From Pontiella sulfatireligans (GTDB lineage Bacteria; Verrucomicrobiota; Kiritimatiellia; Kiritimatiellales; Pontiellaceae): DNA of 64,000 bases. Positions 27,708-37,095 of this stretch are shown here, one piece after another. Positions within the stretch are counted from its first letter, which is position 1. Each line of letters starts with the position of its first letter. Where the stretch lies: NCBI RefSeq assembly GCF_900890705.1, contig NZ_CAAHFH010000002.1:2241458-2305457 (forward strand), written 5' to 3'. The notes beneath the pieces were generated by a model that was not told the DNA's origin, did not search any database, and saw only the letters and a list, made by a program, of their open reading frames with translations. The translations under genes were made by a program, and so were the position numbers.

Positions 27708-30149
27708 ATGAACAGAAGATATTATATGGGTGCATTGCTGGCCGGAACGGCCATGTCGTCGTACGCGATGAGTGCTTTCCGTCTGAAAAAGGATCAAATG
27801 AAAAACGGATTGGGCAGAAGCTCGTTCAACGAGGGCTGGCGCTTCCGGTTGGGCGCCGCCGAGGGTGCGGAAGCTTCCGCATATGGCGACTCCGACTGGC
27901 GCGCGCTCGATCTCCCGCACGACTGGGCGATTGAAGGGCCGTTCGATGTCAAATACAACGCGCGTTGCGGCGGCCTGCCGTTCCACGGCACCGGCTGGTA
28001 CCGCAAAACCTTCGACGTCCCCGCCGAAGCCAAAGGCAACGTCGTGTCTGTCACGTTCGATGGCGCGATGTATAACGCGCATGTTTGGGTCAACGGCCAT
28101 TTTCTGGGCAGCCGGCCGTACGGCTACAGCGAGTTTCAATATGATTTGAGCGACCACCTGAACTATGGCGGCGCGAACGTTATCGCCGTGAAGCTTTCGC
28201 CGGAAGATCTTTCCTCGCGCTGGTATCCTGGCGCAGGGATCTACCGCAACGTCTGGCTGGATGTCCGCAATCCGGTGCATGTGGCGCAGTGGGGGACGTA
28301 TGTCACGACGCCGGTGGTTTCCGCTGCTCAGGCCGCGGTCAGGGTGGAAACAACGCTGGTGGGCGACGGCGCGGTGGAGTATGAAATTTTTGACCCCAAA
28401 GGCAGAACGGTGGCCGTTGGAGCAGATCCGCTTCTTTTCGTCGAAAAACCAAAACTGTGGGACATCGATTCGCCGCATCTCTATGTGCTGCGCACCACCG
28501 TCCGAGTGGAGAGCGAGGTGGTGGACCAGGTGGAGACCCGCTTCGGCATCCGCACGTTGGAATTCCTAAAGTCCGGCTTCAAGCTGAACGGCCGGCCGGT
28601 GCGGATCCAGGGCGTTTGCCTGCACCACGACAACGGCCCGCTCGGCGCCGCAATCTATCGCCGCGCCGACGAGCGCAAGCTTCAGATTATGAAGCAAATG
28701 GGCGTCAACTCGGTGCGCACCAGCCACAACCCGCCGTCGAACGAGCTGCTGGATCTGTGCGACGAGCTCGGCATTCTGGTGCAGGACGAGGCGTTCGACG
28801 TTTGGCTGAAGCCGAAGGTGGAGAACGGCTACAACAAGTTTTTTGCGGAGTGGGGCGAGCGCGACATCAAGGACATGGTCCGGCGCGACCGCAACCATCC
28901 CTCCGTTTTTATGTGGAGCATCGGCAACGAAATTCTGGAGCAGGGCAATGCCGAGAACGGAAACCGCATGGCCAAGCAGTTGAACGACTACGTCAAGGCA
29001 GTCGATTCCACGCGCCCGACGACCTGTGGGTTCAACTGGTGGCCCGGGCCGTACGAAAACGGCATGGCTTCGCAGATTGATATTGCCGGGATGAACTATA
29101 AGCCGCTCGCCTACGGTGCGCCGGTGAATGAATTTTTGCCGAGCAATCCGGTGGTCGGTTCCGAAACGTCCTCCTGCACCAGCAGTCGCGGCGTCTACCA
29201 TCTGCCGATCGAAAAATACAAGACGCATGAATCGAAGCAGGTCACCAGCTATGATTTGATCGGCCCGCCGTGGGCCTACCCGCCGGATGTGGAGTTCGAC
29301 GCGCTGGAAAAGAACCCGGAGATTCTCGGCGAATATATTTGGACCGGCTTCGACTATCTCGGCGAACCGACGCCCTACGGCGGGAAGGACAACAGCACCA
29401 ACGGCTATTGGAATGCCGACTGGCCGGCGCGCAGCTCCTATTTCGGCGCGGTCGACCTCTGCGGTTTTCCGAAGGACCGCTTCTATCTCTACCAGAGCCA
29501 GTGGACCCAGGAGCCGATGGTGCATGTGCTGCCGCACTGGAACTGGGAAGGCGCCGGCCACGAAACGATTCCGGTCTATGCCTACACCAACTGCGAAGAG
29601 GTGGAGCTGTTCGTGAACGGAAAATCATTCGGGCGCAAGGTCAAGGGCAAGGATCTGACGAAGCTGCTGGTTAAGTTCAACCGCTACGAAGGCGATACCT
29701 TCATGTCGAAATACCGCCTGTCGTGGGACGTGCCGTACAGCCCCGGCAGCCTCAAGGTGATCGGCTACATCGCCGGCAAGGCCGTAGCGGAGAAGGAAAT
29801 CACGACGGCCGGCGTGCCGGCAAAGGTCCGGTTGCTGCCCGACCGCAAAAAAATCGATGCCGACGGCACCGACCTCTCGTATGTGACCGTCCGGATCGAG
29901 GATGCCAACGGCAACTTTTGCCCGCTGGCCGACAATACGGTGCAGTTTAAGGTGGAGGGCGCGGGAACCATCGCCGCCGTCGGCAACGGCAACGCCGCCA
30001 CCACCGCACCTTTCATCGCCGACCACCGCGACGCCTTCAGCGGGCTTTGCATGCTGATCGTCAAAGCGGGCAAAGCGGGTGGAAAAATTGAAATCAACGC
30101 TGCGTCGGAGGGGCTCGAAGCAGACCAGACCGTGCTGACCGTACGGTAG
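27708..30149 (+). CDS. GH2 family beta-glycosidase (beta-galactosidase-like)
   Basis: 813 residues. Sugar-binding beta-sandwich (about 35-195), immunoglobulin-like domain (about 200-290), TIM barrel (about 290-590) with acid/base Glu408 in SIGNE and nucleophile Glu486 in GSETSS, then two further beta domains, DUF4982- and invasin-like (about 600-813). This layout is that of GH2 beta-galactosidases or beta-glucuronidases from polysaccharide loci. The N-terminus MNRRYYMGALLAGTAMSS is signal-like. Codon third positions are visibly more GC-rich than in genes to the left. It is the last gene of its run; the group II intron begins 22 bp after the stop. Confidence 0.92.
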   Translation: MNRRYYMGALLAGTAMSSYAMSAFRLKKDQMKNGLGRSSFNEGWRFRLGAAEGAEASAYGDSDWRALDLPHDWAIEGPFDVKYNARCGGLPFHGTGWYRKTFDVPAEAKGNVVSVTFDGAMYNAHVWVNGHFLGSRPYGYSEFQYDLSDHLNYGGANVIAVKLSPEDLSSRWYPGAGIYRNVWLDVRNPVHVAQWGTYVTTPVVSAAQAAVRVETTLVGDGAVEYEIFDPKGRTVAVGADPLLFVEKPKLWDIDSPHLYVLRTTVRVESEVVDQVETRFGIRTLEFLKSGFKLNGRPVRIQGVCLHHDNGPLGAAIYRRADERKLQIMKQMGVNSVRTSHNPPSNELLDLCDELGILVQDEAFDVWLKPKVENGYNKFFAEWGERDIKDMVRRDRNHPSVFMWSIGNEILEQGNAENGNRMAKQLNDYVKAVDSTRPTTCGFNWWPGPYENGMASQIDIAGMNYKPLAYGAPVNEFLPSNPVVGSETSSCTSSRGVYHLPIEKYKTHESKQVTSYDLIGPPWAYPPDVEFDALEKNPEILGEYIWTGFDYLGEPTPYGGKDNSTNGYWNADWPARSSYFGAVDLCGFPKDRFYLYQSQWTQEPMVHVLPHWNWEGAGHETIPVYAYTNCEEVELFVNGKSFGRKVKGKDLTKLLVKFNRYEGDTFMSKYRLSWDVPYSPGSLKVIGYIAGKAVAEKEITTAGVPAKVRLLPDRKKIDADGTDLSYVTVRIEDANGNFCPLADNTVQFKVEGAGTIAAVGNGNAATTAPFIADHRDAFSGLCMLIVKAGKAGGKIEINAASEGLEADQTVLTVR

Positions 30150-30171
30150 GATTGGAGAAGAACTATGATGA

Positions 30172-30887
30172 GTGCGCCAAGCAAAGCTGGCACACATAAG
30201 CTGGACAATCCAGCCTGCGCAAAGTTTAGCCAACAGCGCAGAACGAACTATACGGCTAAGGAGGTAACGAATTAGTTGAAGCTATAGTGTAGGCGATTTG
30301 TCAGCCACAATGCGAAAGCGTGAAGGTGTTGAGCCCCGAAATAATTCTATTGTTGCAAGAGGACCAAAGGTTTCATTTCCTGGAAGTCAGTATCGGTATA
30401 TTCGCTAAGGGCAAGAATATATCGGCGTGCCGGGGTCTAAGTCCGTGGCGGATAAATTAACTGTGTGTGTCGGAACTTGGGAGAGCCAAAATGTTCCAAG
30501 GAAGCCGAAGAAGAGCCGGGCAAAGGTGATGATGCGGTATGTGGTTTTGGCAGTCGGACTAACTCATAGTAGAGGAGTAAATAGGGTAATGCCTAATGAG
30601 AACAATAAGTTCACTCGAAGGGGTTAGCAGTTAAGCGTAAAGAGTAATGAGAGAGTTTTGTGCTATCCACAGAGGTAGATAAGGCCATGCACAGAAATGA
30701 CCGGTTCCACAAGCTTTACGTGCTCTTGTATCGGTATGGGATATCAACGATGGTGCGATAATAACAGGAATATGATCGCAACACGGGCAAGATTAGAATT
30801 GCTAAACATGCCGGGAGTTTAATTGAAGAGCCGGATGAGGGAAATCTTCAAGTCCGGTTCTGTGAGGGGCATGGGCTTCCTCGCATA
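30172..30887 (+). mobile_element. Group II intron without reverse-transcriptase gene
   Basis: The 5' end reads GTGCGCC, the bacterial group II start consensus. The interior carries domain-I-like landmarks of bacterial group II introns ('GGACAATCCAGCCTGC', 'GAACTTGGGAGAGCC', 'GGCAGTCGGACTAACTCATA'). At the 3' end lie a 34-nt domain V (30828-30861) and a domain VI-like stem GAGG...CCTC ending near CATAT. The intron is about 716 bp and has no maturase frame. A 24-codon start, ATG at 30687 encoding MHRNDRFHKLYVLLYR, resembles the N-terminus of intron reverse transcriptases and stops soon after, so the gene appears deleted from domain IV. It is intergenic between GH2 and a sulfatase. The exact 3' boundary is uncertain by a few bases. 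Confidence 0.85.
30828..30861 (+). ncRNA. Group II intron domain V
   Basis: A 34-nt hairpin, the canonical length: GAGCCGG pairs with CCGGTTCT, a bulge follows, and a short stem is closed by a GAAA tetraloop. The AGC catalytic triad is at positions 2-4. This is the active-site element of group II introns and appears structurally intact. Confidence 0.85.
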
Positions 30888-30925
30888 TGAATAAGTGTAA
30901 CAATAAGTAATATGGAGGAAGTCAC

Positions 30926-32752
30926 ATGTCTACTCGACAATTGAATTATATTGCGGGATGCGTTGCCGCGCTGTGCGTTGCAAATGCAGTGGCGGACAAA
31001 CCGAATATTTTGTGGATCGTCACCGACGACCAGCGGCCCGACTCGCTGGCGTGCTTCAATGAAGCGGTGAGCGGGACAAAGCTGAGCCCGTTGGGCTATG
31101 TGATGTCGCCGAACGTCGACCAGCTGGCGAAGCAGGGCACGCTCTTTACGCAGGCCTACTGCAACGCGCCGGCCTGCGCGCCGTCGCGCGCCTCAATGCA
31201 TTATGGGCAGTATCCGTTCCGCAGCGGCGTTTATGGCTTCGAGCAGACGCATCAGGCGGCCGAAAGCTGCAAGCAAACCGTTCCGCAGGTGATGCGCTCG
31301 GCCGGCTACAAGACGGCCGAGTTCGGCAAGCACGGCTACTATATTTTCGATTGGGGCCCCGGCCTGACGTGGAACACGGTGGATCAGTACGACCATTCGG
31401 TGGATGCCAAAAATGATTTGAGGAAAAAGGGCCTCACCGACTATTTCCCCGATTCCAAGAAAGTGAACGGGAAGAAGATTGGCAAACAGGAGGTCTTCCA
31501 TTACCCGGACGGAACCGTGAAGGAATTCTGCATCGATGCCGTCAAAGGCCAGGAAATCCCGCCGGAGGACATCGCTTTGCGCAAAGAGGTGGATGCCGAG
31601 CTCGACATTATCCGCGCCTACACCCGCGAGCAGAGCACAATGATCATTGGCGGGCAAAGCCCCCAGCCTCCGGAAAAGACGATCGACGGCCAAATCGCCA
31701 GCGCCATGATCAATTATCTGGAAGACGAGGCGGATGCCGACCAGCCGCAGTTTATCCATCTCGGCTTCCATTTCCCGCACTCGCCGGTGCTGGCGCCGAA
31801 GAAATACCGCGACCTCTTCATGGCGAAGGAAAAGGAGATCCCCTACACGATTCCTGACTTCAGTCCGGCGGAAGTCGAAAAAATGCCTCCGCAGCTTCAG
31901 CTGCTGTATAAAAAGATGAATTTTTCGGGGCTGACAAAAGCGGAAAAACTGCAGGCGATCCGCGACTACTATGCCTTCTGCGCCCACGGCGACGCGCAGG
32001 TTGGGCGGGCCATCGGCGCCTTTTTGAACTATTGCAAAAAGAGCTCCAACGACTGGATCATTGTCTACGTCTGCGGCGATCACAGCTGGCACCTCGGCGA
32101 GCAGGGGATCGAGGCCAAGTTTGCGCCGTGGGACCATTCCACGCATAACGCGATGATTGCGGCATCCTCCATTAAGGGGCTGTTTCCCAAGGGCGCACAC
32201 AACGATAACCTTGTTGAGTTTGTGGACTGCGCGCCGACCTTCTACGAAGCGGCCGGCATCAAAACCGATGCGCCGGACTATGCCTACCTCGACGGCTCCA
32301 GCCTCCGGAAAAGCGCGAAAGGGCAGGCGAAGCGGGAATACATTGTGGGCGAGATCAACCACGTGGTCGGTCCGCGCGCCTATATGCGCTCGAAGGATTT
32401 CGCCTTTTCGATGAAGACGCGCGAGAAGAACGGCAAGCCCGGCGACAAGTGGGGCCACCTGCCCGGCGAAGGGATCAAGTGGGCGCTGGAGTGTCCGCGC
32501 GCCCAAGCCGAGCTCTGCCTTTACGACCTGCGCAGCGATCCCGGCGAGCATTGGAATGTGGCCAACGACCCGAAGTATGCCCCGCTCGCCGACTGGTTCC
32601 GCCAAAAACTCGGGAATATCGTGCTGGGCGATCGGCGCGCCGAAGTCAACTGGCGCAAAGAAAACGACTATGTTGTTACCGACTTTGCCCTGGGCGCCGA
32701 CGACAAGAAGCTGGATATTCCCGCAAGCTTAATTCCGGAACCAACCCGGTAA
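30926..32752 (+). CDS. S1 sulfatase (CAPSR), long form
   Basis: 608 residues; signal peptide to about 23; GGAGG upstream in AATATGGAGGAAGTC. VTDDQRPDSLACF metal opening, CAPSR (Cys84) in PACAPSRASMHYGQ, GKHGYY in place of GKWH, and CGDHSWHLGEQ late metal motif. At 608 residues it is longer than the roughly 460-540 residue sulfatases nearby, mainly through insertions after the active site (about 120-260). GC-rich codon use like the GH2 gene. It is separated from the GH2 run only by the group II intron, so transcription may continue through the intron. Confidence 0.92.
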   Translation: MSTRQLNYIAGCVAALCVANAVADKPNILWIVTDDQRPDSLACFNEAVSGTKLSPLGYVMSPNVDQLAKQGTLFTQAYCNAPACAPSRASMHYGQYPFRSGVYGFEQTHQAAESCKQTVPQVMRSAGYKTAEFGKHGYYIFDWGPGLTWNTVDQYDHSVDAKNDLRKKGLTDYFPDSKKVNGKKIGKQEVFHYPDGTVKEFCIDAVKGQEIPPEDIALRKEVDAELDIIRAYTREQSTMIIGGQSPQPPEKTIDGQIASAMINYLEDEADADQPQFIHLGFHFPHSPVLAPKKYRDLFMAKEKEIPYTIPDFSPAEVEKMPPQLQLLYKKMNFSGLTKAEKLQAIRDYYAFCAHGDAQVGRAIGAFLNYCKKSSNDWIIVYVCGDHSWHLGEQGIEAKFAPWDHSTHNAMIAASSIKGLFPKGAHNDNLVEFVDCAPTFYEAAGIKTDAPDYAYLDGSSLRKSAKGQAKREYIVGEINHVVGPRAYMRSKDFAFSMKTREKNGKPGDKWGHLPGEGIKWALECPRAQAELCLYDLRSDPGEHWNVANDPKYAPLADWFRQKLGNIVLGDRRAEVNWRKENDYVVTDFALGADDKKLDIPASLIPEPTR

Positions 32753-32827
32753 TCAGCAACTATTCTCCGTCGTGAATGAAAAATAGGGAAGCAGGACTGA
32801 CGTTATTGCGCATGCCCGATGTGATCA

Positions 32828-32840
32828 TTTGTCTAGGTTG
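32828..32840 (+). promoter_or_regulatory. Recurrent TTGGCTAG element, degenerate copy
   Basis: TTTGTCTAGGTTG matches the CTAGGTTG core seen at 48669-48676 and lies 9 bp left of the dyad at 32849. Confidence 0.3.
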
Positions 32841-32848
32841 TTTATTAA

Positions 32849-32874
32849 TGAACATTATGTAATGTTAACGTTCT
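32849..32874. promoter_or_regulatory. Candidate operator A (26-bp dyad)
   Basis: TGAACATTA-N8-TAACGTTCT, one of four related sites following the pattern TTTACATTA-N8-TAATGTAAA, with a conserved T..TGT in the spacer. It lies 66 bp upstream of the ATG at 32940. The matching sites are at 36951, 43923 and 48695. Confidence 0.55.
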
Positions 32875-32881
32875 AAATGGA

Positions 32882-32913
32882 TATCTGTGTATCTGTGTAT
32901 CTGTGTATCTGTG
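32882..32913 (+). repeat. Four tandem copies of TATCTGTG
   Basis: An exact 8-bp unit repeated four times between the candidate operator and the ribosome site of the 32940 gene. Copy-number change would alter leader length by 8 bp per unit without changing the protein. Confidence 0.85.
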
Positions 32914-32939
32914 GAGCAACACAGGAAAAGAGGAGCTGC

Positions 32940-35900
32940 ATGAACAAAAACGCCAGATTATTGGTTGGAACGTTCTTTGGACTGGTTTTGGCCTCGCTTG
33001 GGGAAGTTGTGTGGAACGAGGATTTTGAGGGTGCGACGCTCGGCGCTGCATCTGGCAATAACCAGACGCTGGCCGGCACGGTCATCCAGACGGCAAACAA
33101 AGCTTCAAGCATTGTTGTTGATGCGTCAACCGACCCCTCCGCGGCCGCGGCCTTCACATTGGCCTCAGGGAACTTTATTCGATTATCGGTAAGCTCCAAT
33201 AATTTTTCCGCCGTCCGCTCCTCCCTTGATCCAATTGAATTTGACCAGGTTTTTTCGGAGAGCCCATACACGCTGTCATTCGACATCTATATTCCGTCCA
33301 GTCTGGCCTTTGCGGTGGGCGACATTCAACCTCGTTTCGAGTTGAATGGTGATGGGGGAAACGGGGACACCGATTATACTTTTGCGAAGAGCAGTGCCGG
33401 ACAGCACCACATTGTCTATACGGGTCTGGTATCTGATTTTATTGGCACAGATGTCAATGAAGCGCGGCCATTCATCGGTATTGACCAGAATGGAGAGACG
33501 ACTGGGTTGGAGGTCCTGGATTTTATGTATATGGATAACATCCATTTTGAGGTTGGGGAGCCGACTCCGCCCACGAACGAGGCCTGGTTCGCCGACCTGC
33601 GCGCTAACCGGGTGGAGTCCGACCCTTCGATTACGTGGCGTCAGTTCGGTCCCGGCATGTCGGGCAATAACTATCGCATTTACTGGCATCCGACCGATCC
33701 TGATGTGGTATTCCTCGGGCCGAACATGGGCAATGGCTATCGCTCAACGGACCGGGGCATGACCTATGAAGGCATTCTCGACTATGACGGTCAGGGGCAT
33801 GCCATTGACGAACGCGGTCCGAGCGAAATTCAATCGCCGGATTTTTCGAGGCAGGATCCGGGTTTCGGTTTCTGCTCCCGCGAGGCGGAGTCCAAACTGT
33901 ATAAAACAACGGATAAAGGTAAAACTTGGACGCGTGCTTTATCTTCCGGTTCCGCTAACGATCCTATTTGGGGAGGCGTGCGCCTGAATACGATTGCTGT
34001 CGATCCCTCGGATGATCAGAACTGGTTTGTGGGATCAGGCGACATCAACGACCGCAATAAATTCTTTTTCACGGATGCCCAGCCTCATGGTTATGGTTCC
34101 GCATCCGGCCACACCGCTAAAATCTGGAAGTCGAGTGACAAGGGTGATACCTGGTCGGATGTCACGCCGACGATCAACACCAACGCTTGCATTATCCGTA
34201 TTATCGTGCATCCAACCGATTCGGATATCGTTTGGGCGGCGACCACCTATGGCCTTTATAAATCCATCAACGGCGGTACTTCCTGGACGGCCAAAACGGG
34301 CACCGGATTGGATAACGACATTATCCGTTCGTTCGACATGCATTACGATGCGGTCAGCAGCAACGTCACGCTCTATGCCATCGATCAGGTCAAATGGGCT
34401 TCAGCCGGATCGACCGTGACCAATGCCGGCGGCGGCGTATTCCGCAGTGATGACGAAGGGGAGACCTGGTCGAGCATCAATGGCGATCTCGGTGTGGATG
34501 TTTCCGTGCTGGCATCGGATTATAACTTCCGCACGACCTATTTCACCATGCTCGATAAATGGTTCGGGATATCCAATGCAGAGACGACGTATACGGTTTA
34601 TCCGACCAATTTGATGAACAATTTCTGCATGGTGCGAGTAGACCCGACCGATGCGGATAACATCTTTATCGTGAATGACTATAAACATTACGGCGCATGG
34701 ACCACCATGCGCGGAGGGATGGTCTGGCGCACGAATGACGGCGGCACCAACTGGATTGCCACCCTGCGGAATGGAACCGCCTGGGAGGGCACGCACCAGA
34801 GCTACTGGCAGGGGCGCGGCAACCCGACCGCCCACAACATGTTCCTGCGCGGCCAGAAAAAATGGGAACAGCGCGAGTCGTACGAACGCAAGGCCGGCAC
34901 CGCACTGGAATTCAATGCGGACGGATCGGTCATTATGTTCCAGTGGGCGAAGGTGTTGTGTGTGTCCTACGACGGCGGCGATAATTGGTATGAAATCGAT
35001 GAGATTGAAGTAACTCCTCATTCTGAAGTATGGGTTGCGGCGGAAAACAGCAATCTTCCGGGCCACGGATTTATACAGGATTCGCGTTTTCCGGAAACCA
35101 TGTTTATGCCGTGCGGTGAAAATGATTACTGGGTGTTGGAGCCCGGTGGTGAGACCGTGCGCTCCGGGTATCAGGCTTCACGCCGGGTTGAGATGGGTTT
35201 TGCGGAATATTCCTGTTCCACAATCGCGATTCACCCGGACGATACCAACACGATCTATACGCTTCAGTTCCGCCAGGCTTCAGCCGGGGATCTATTACGC
35301 TCCACAGATGGCGGATTGACCTTCGTCGAATATGGAATTGATGCCCTCGAATGGCCGGTGGGCGAGTCGAAAAACGACAGCATCGACCAGCTTTGCCTGA
35401 CGATTAATCCGGATGATCCGGACTACATGTTTTTCTGTGTTCCGGATGATGCGGACGTCCATGGCTATGTCTATGACCCGCAAATAAGCCTGACCACGGG
35501 CGTGCGCCGCACGACCAATGGCGGGCTCGATTGGGAGTGGGCAAATAGTGGGTTGCCATCTTCTGAAGATGTGGTCTGCGTTCGGCTGGATCCGGATAAC
35601 AGCACCAACCTCTATGCCTGTGTTTATTACAGCAGCAGTACGGATGGCGGGCTCTATATGTCCACCAACAATGCGGCATCCTGGTATAAGCATCCAACGT
35701 TGCCGTCAAACATTTACAGCGTATCGGACATTCATTTTGCCAATGACGGAAAAATTTATGTTTCATGTGGCCAGCACGGGGATTCCGATTATCTGAACGG
35801 CGGCGTATGGGTCAGTGAGGATGACGGCGCAACCTGGACGCAGATGTTCAAAACCCGTTGGGCACGCATGACCAAAACAGCGGCCTATGATCCCGATGTT

Positions 35901-36800
35901 ATTCTCGTTCAGATGAACAGCAAGCAGACCATTAATATCCAGAATCCGGGAACCTACCTGTCCAAGGATGGCGGCGCCACATGGACCAAGATCAATACCG
36001 GCAATCCAATGTCTGACCGTGTCAACGAAATCGCGATCGATCAGGTGGTGCGCAATCGCTACTACGTTTCGACTCAGGGTTGCGGGTGGTTGCGTGCCGA
36101 TGTCATTGATACCAACAATATTGCACCGGTCTTTGTACGCTCACCTGTCGTCCGTTCCAATTCAGTGCCGGAAGAACTCTATGCAGATACCGTTGACGGC
36201 GAAGCCATGGATGCCAATGGCGATGCGGTTACCTATTCATTGACGTTTGCTCCGGATTGGCTGTCGGTAACGACGAACGGCATATTAACCGGAACGCCTC
36301 CGGAGAGTGCACTCGGCCAGTATTACTGTCAGATCCAAGCAGACGACGGCAAGGGGTTGAGCACGCGGGAAACACTTAACTTTCTCGTCAGTACCAATCC
36401 TGTTGCCTACTTTGCATCCTGGATGCGGGGCTATCCTGGAGTCGGCCCTGAAGATGGCTACGCGGACGACCCCGATGGCGACGGCCTCGATAACCTGAGC
36501 GAATACGGACAGGGCGGCGATCCGGGGCAGGCCTTTGTGCCGGCGGATCTGCTTCCCTTTCTTGGAAAGAATGGCGGAACGATGGAATATGTCTACCGCA
36601 GGCGCAAGGACGCCGATAAGCGGGGCATCCTCTATCAGCTCGAAGCGACCACCAATCTGGTTTCCGATAGTTGGACGAATTTTGCGGCGCTGCCGTCGGA
36701 GGAATCCATTAGCGCTGACTATGAGGCGGTCACGCTGCCGGTTTCGACCGCTGCACCCGTGCAATTTATCCGGTTGCAGATCGGCATTGCCCAGCCGTAG
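32940..36800 (+). CDS. Exported Asp-box beta-propeller protein (GH74/BNR-like)
   Basis: 1286 residues from ATG 32940 (AGAGGAG upstream); the open frame extends back through the tandem repeat but without a ribosome site. Signal to about 21. Residues about 25-205 form a beta-sandwich opening EDFEG...GNNQTLAGTVIQTAN, which recurs in the 37096 product. Residues about 210-1065 carry at least ten Asp-box motifs (for example TTDKGKTW, SSDKGDTW, STDGGLTF, SEDDGATW), the mark of BNR/sortilin/GH74-type propellers. A cadherin/He_PIG-like domain (about 1070-1165) and a DPDGDGLDNLSEY repeat follow. Glycan hydrolase (GH74-like) or binding propeller; no catalytic residues could be fixed. Confidence 0.85.
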   Translation: MNKNARLLVGTFFGLVLASLGEVVWNEDFEGATLGAASGNNQTLAGTVIQTANKASSIVVDASTDPSAAAAFTLASGNFIRLSVSSNNFSAVRSSLDPIEFDQVFSESPYTLSFDIYIPSSLAFAVGDIQPRFELNGDGGNGDTDYTFAKSSAGQHHIVYTGLVSDFIGTDVNEARPFIGIDQNGETTGLEVLDFMYMDNIHFEVGEPTPPTNEAWFADLRANRVESDPSITWRQFGPGMSGNNYRIYWHPTDPDVVFLGPNMGNGYRSTDRGMTYEGILDYDGQGHAIDERGPSEIQSPDFSRQDPGFGFCSREAESKLYKTTDKGKTWTRALSSGSANDPIWGGVRLNTIAVDPSDDQNWFVGSGDINDRNKFFFTDAQPHGYGSASGHTAKIWKSSDKGDTWSDVTPTINTNACIIRIIVHPTDSDIVWAATTYGLYKSINGGTSWTAKTGTGLDNDIIRSFDMHYDAVSSNVTLYAIDQVKWASAGSTVTNAGGGVFRSDDEGETWSSINGDLGVDVSVLASDYNFRTTYFTMLDKWFGISNAETTYTVYPTNLMNNFCMVRVDPTDADNIFIVNDYKHYGAWTTMRGGMVWRTNDGGTNWIATLRNGTAWEGTHQSYWQGRGNPTAHNMFLRGQKKWEQRESYERKAGTALEFNADGSVIMFQWAKVLCVSYDGGDNWYEIDEIEVTPHSEVWVAAENSNLPGHGFIQDSRFPETMFMPCGENDYWVLEPGGETVRSGYQASRRVEMGFAEYSCSTIAIHPDDTNTIYTLQFRQASAGDLLRSTDGGLTFVEYGIDALEWPVGESKNDSIDQLCLTINPDDPDYMFFCVPDDADVHGYVYDPQISLTTGVRRTTNGGLDWEWANSGLPSSEDVVCVRLDPDNSTNLYACVYYSSSTDGGLYMSTNNAASWYKHPTLPSNIYSVSDIHFANDGKIYVSCGQHGDSDYLNGGVWVSEDDGATWTQMFKTRWARMTKTAAYDPDVILVQMNSKQTINIQNPGTYLSKDGGATWTKINTGNPMSDRVNEIAIDQVVRNRYYVSTQGCGWLRADVIDTNNIAPVFVRSPVVRSNSVPEELYADTVDGEAMDANGDAVTYSLTFAPDWLSVTTNGILTGTPPESALGQYYCQIQADDGKGLSTRETLNFLVSTNPVAYFASWMRGYPGVGPEDGYADDPDGDGLDNLSEYGQGGDPGQAFVPADLLPFLGKNGGTMEYVYRRRKDADKRGILYQLEATTNLVSDSWTNFAALPSEESISADYEAVTLPVSTAAPVQFIRLQIGIAQP

Positions 36801-36950
36801 TGCACAGTCACAGCGCCCCAAGAAAAAATGGGGGAACGGAGTGCGAAAGTCAGTTTCTTACTTGACGGACAAGCTCAGATAGCTGGTTTGATTCCATAGG
36901 CTTGATTGCTGCTGGGCGGAATTTTTTTAATTTATTTTGCCTAATACGCT

Positions 36951-36976
36951 TTTTAATTGCGTAATGTGAATGTAAA
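36951..36976. promoter_or_regulatory. Candidate operator B (26-bp dyad)
   Basis: TTTTAATTG-N8-GAATGTAAA in the 292-bp gap before the 37096 gene, 119 bp upstream of its ATG. The right half matches the consensus well; the left half is degenerate. The rest of the gap shows no gene; GCCCC...GGGG near 36815-36835 may be a weak terminator of the preceding gene. Confidence 0.45.
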
Positions 36977-37095
36977 CACTGGTTTTAGTGTTTAGCATCG
37001 CTCTGAACAAGGTGGCCAGGGCTAGCCGATGCCGGTTTTGAGGCATAGCTGATGCTGAAGATGGTCGGGGAAGAACAGGAACAGAAGAGGGAATG

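Noticed and set aside
30427..30627. 66-codon frame inside the intron region
   Set aside because: It falls within conserved group II intron RNA sequence, has no protein similarity and lacks a ribosome site.
31193..32605. 470-codon minus-strand frame
   Set aside because: It is antisense to the CAPSR sulfatase, has no ribosome site or family motif, and shows the same GC-driven shadow effect.
32882..32913. CRISPR-like repeat
   Set aside because: The units are 8 bp with no spacers, so this is a simple tandem repeat.
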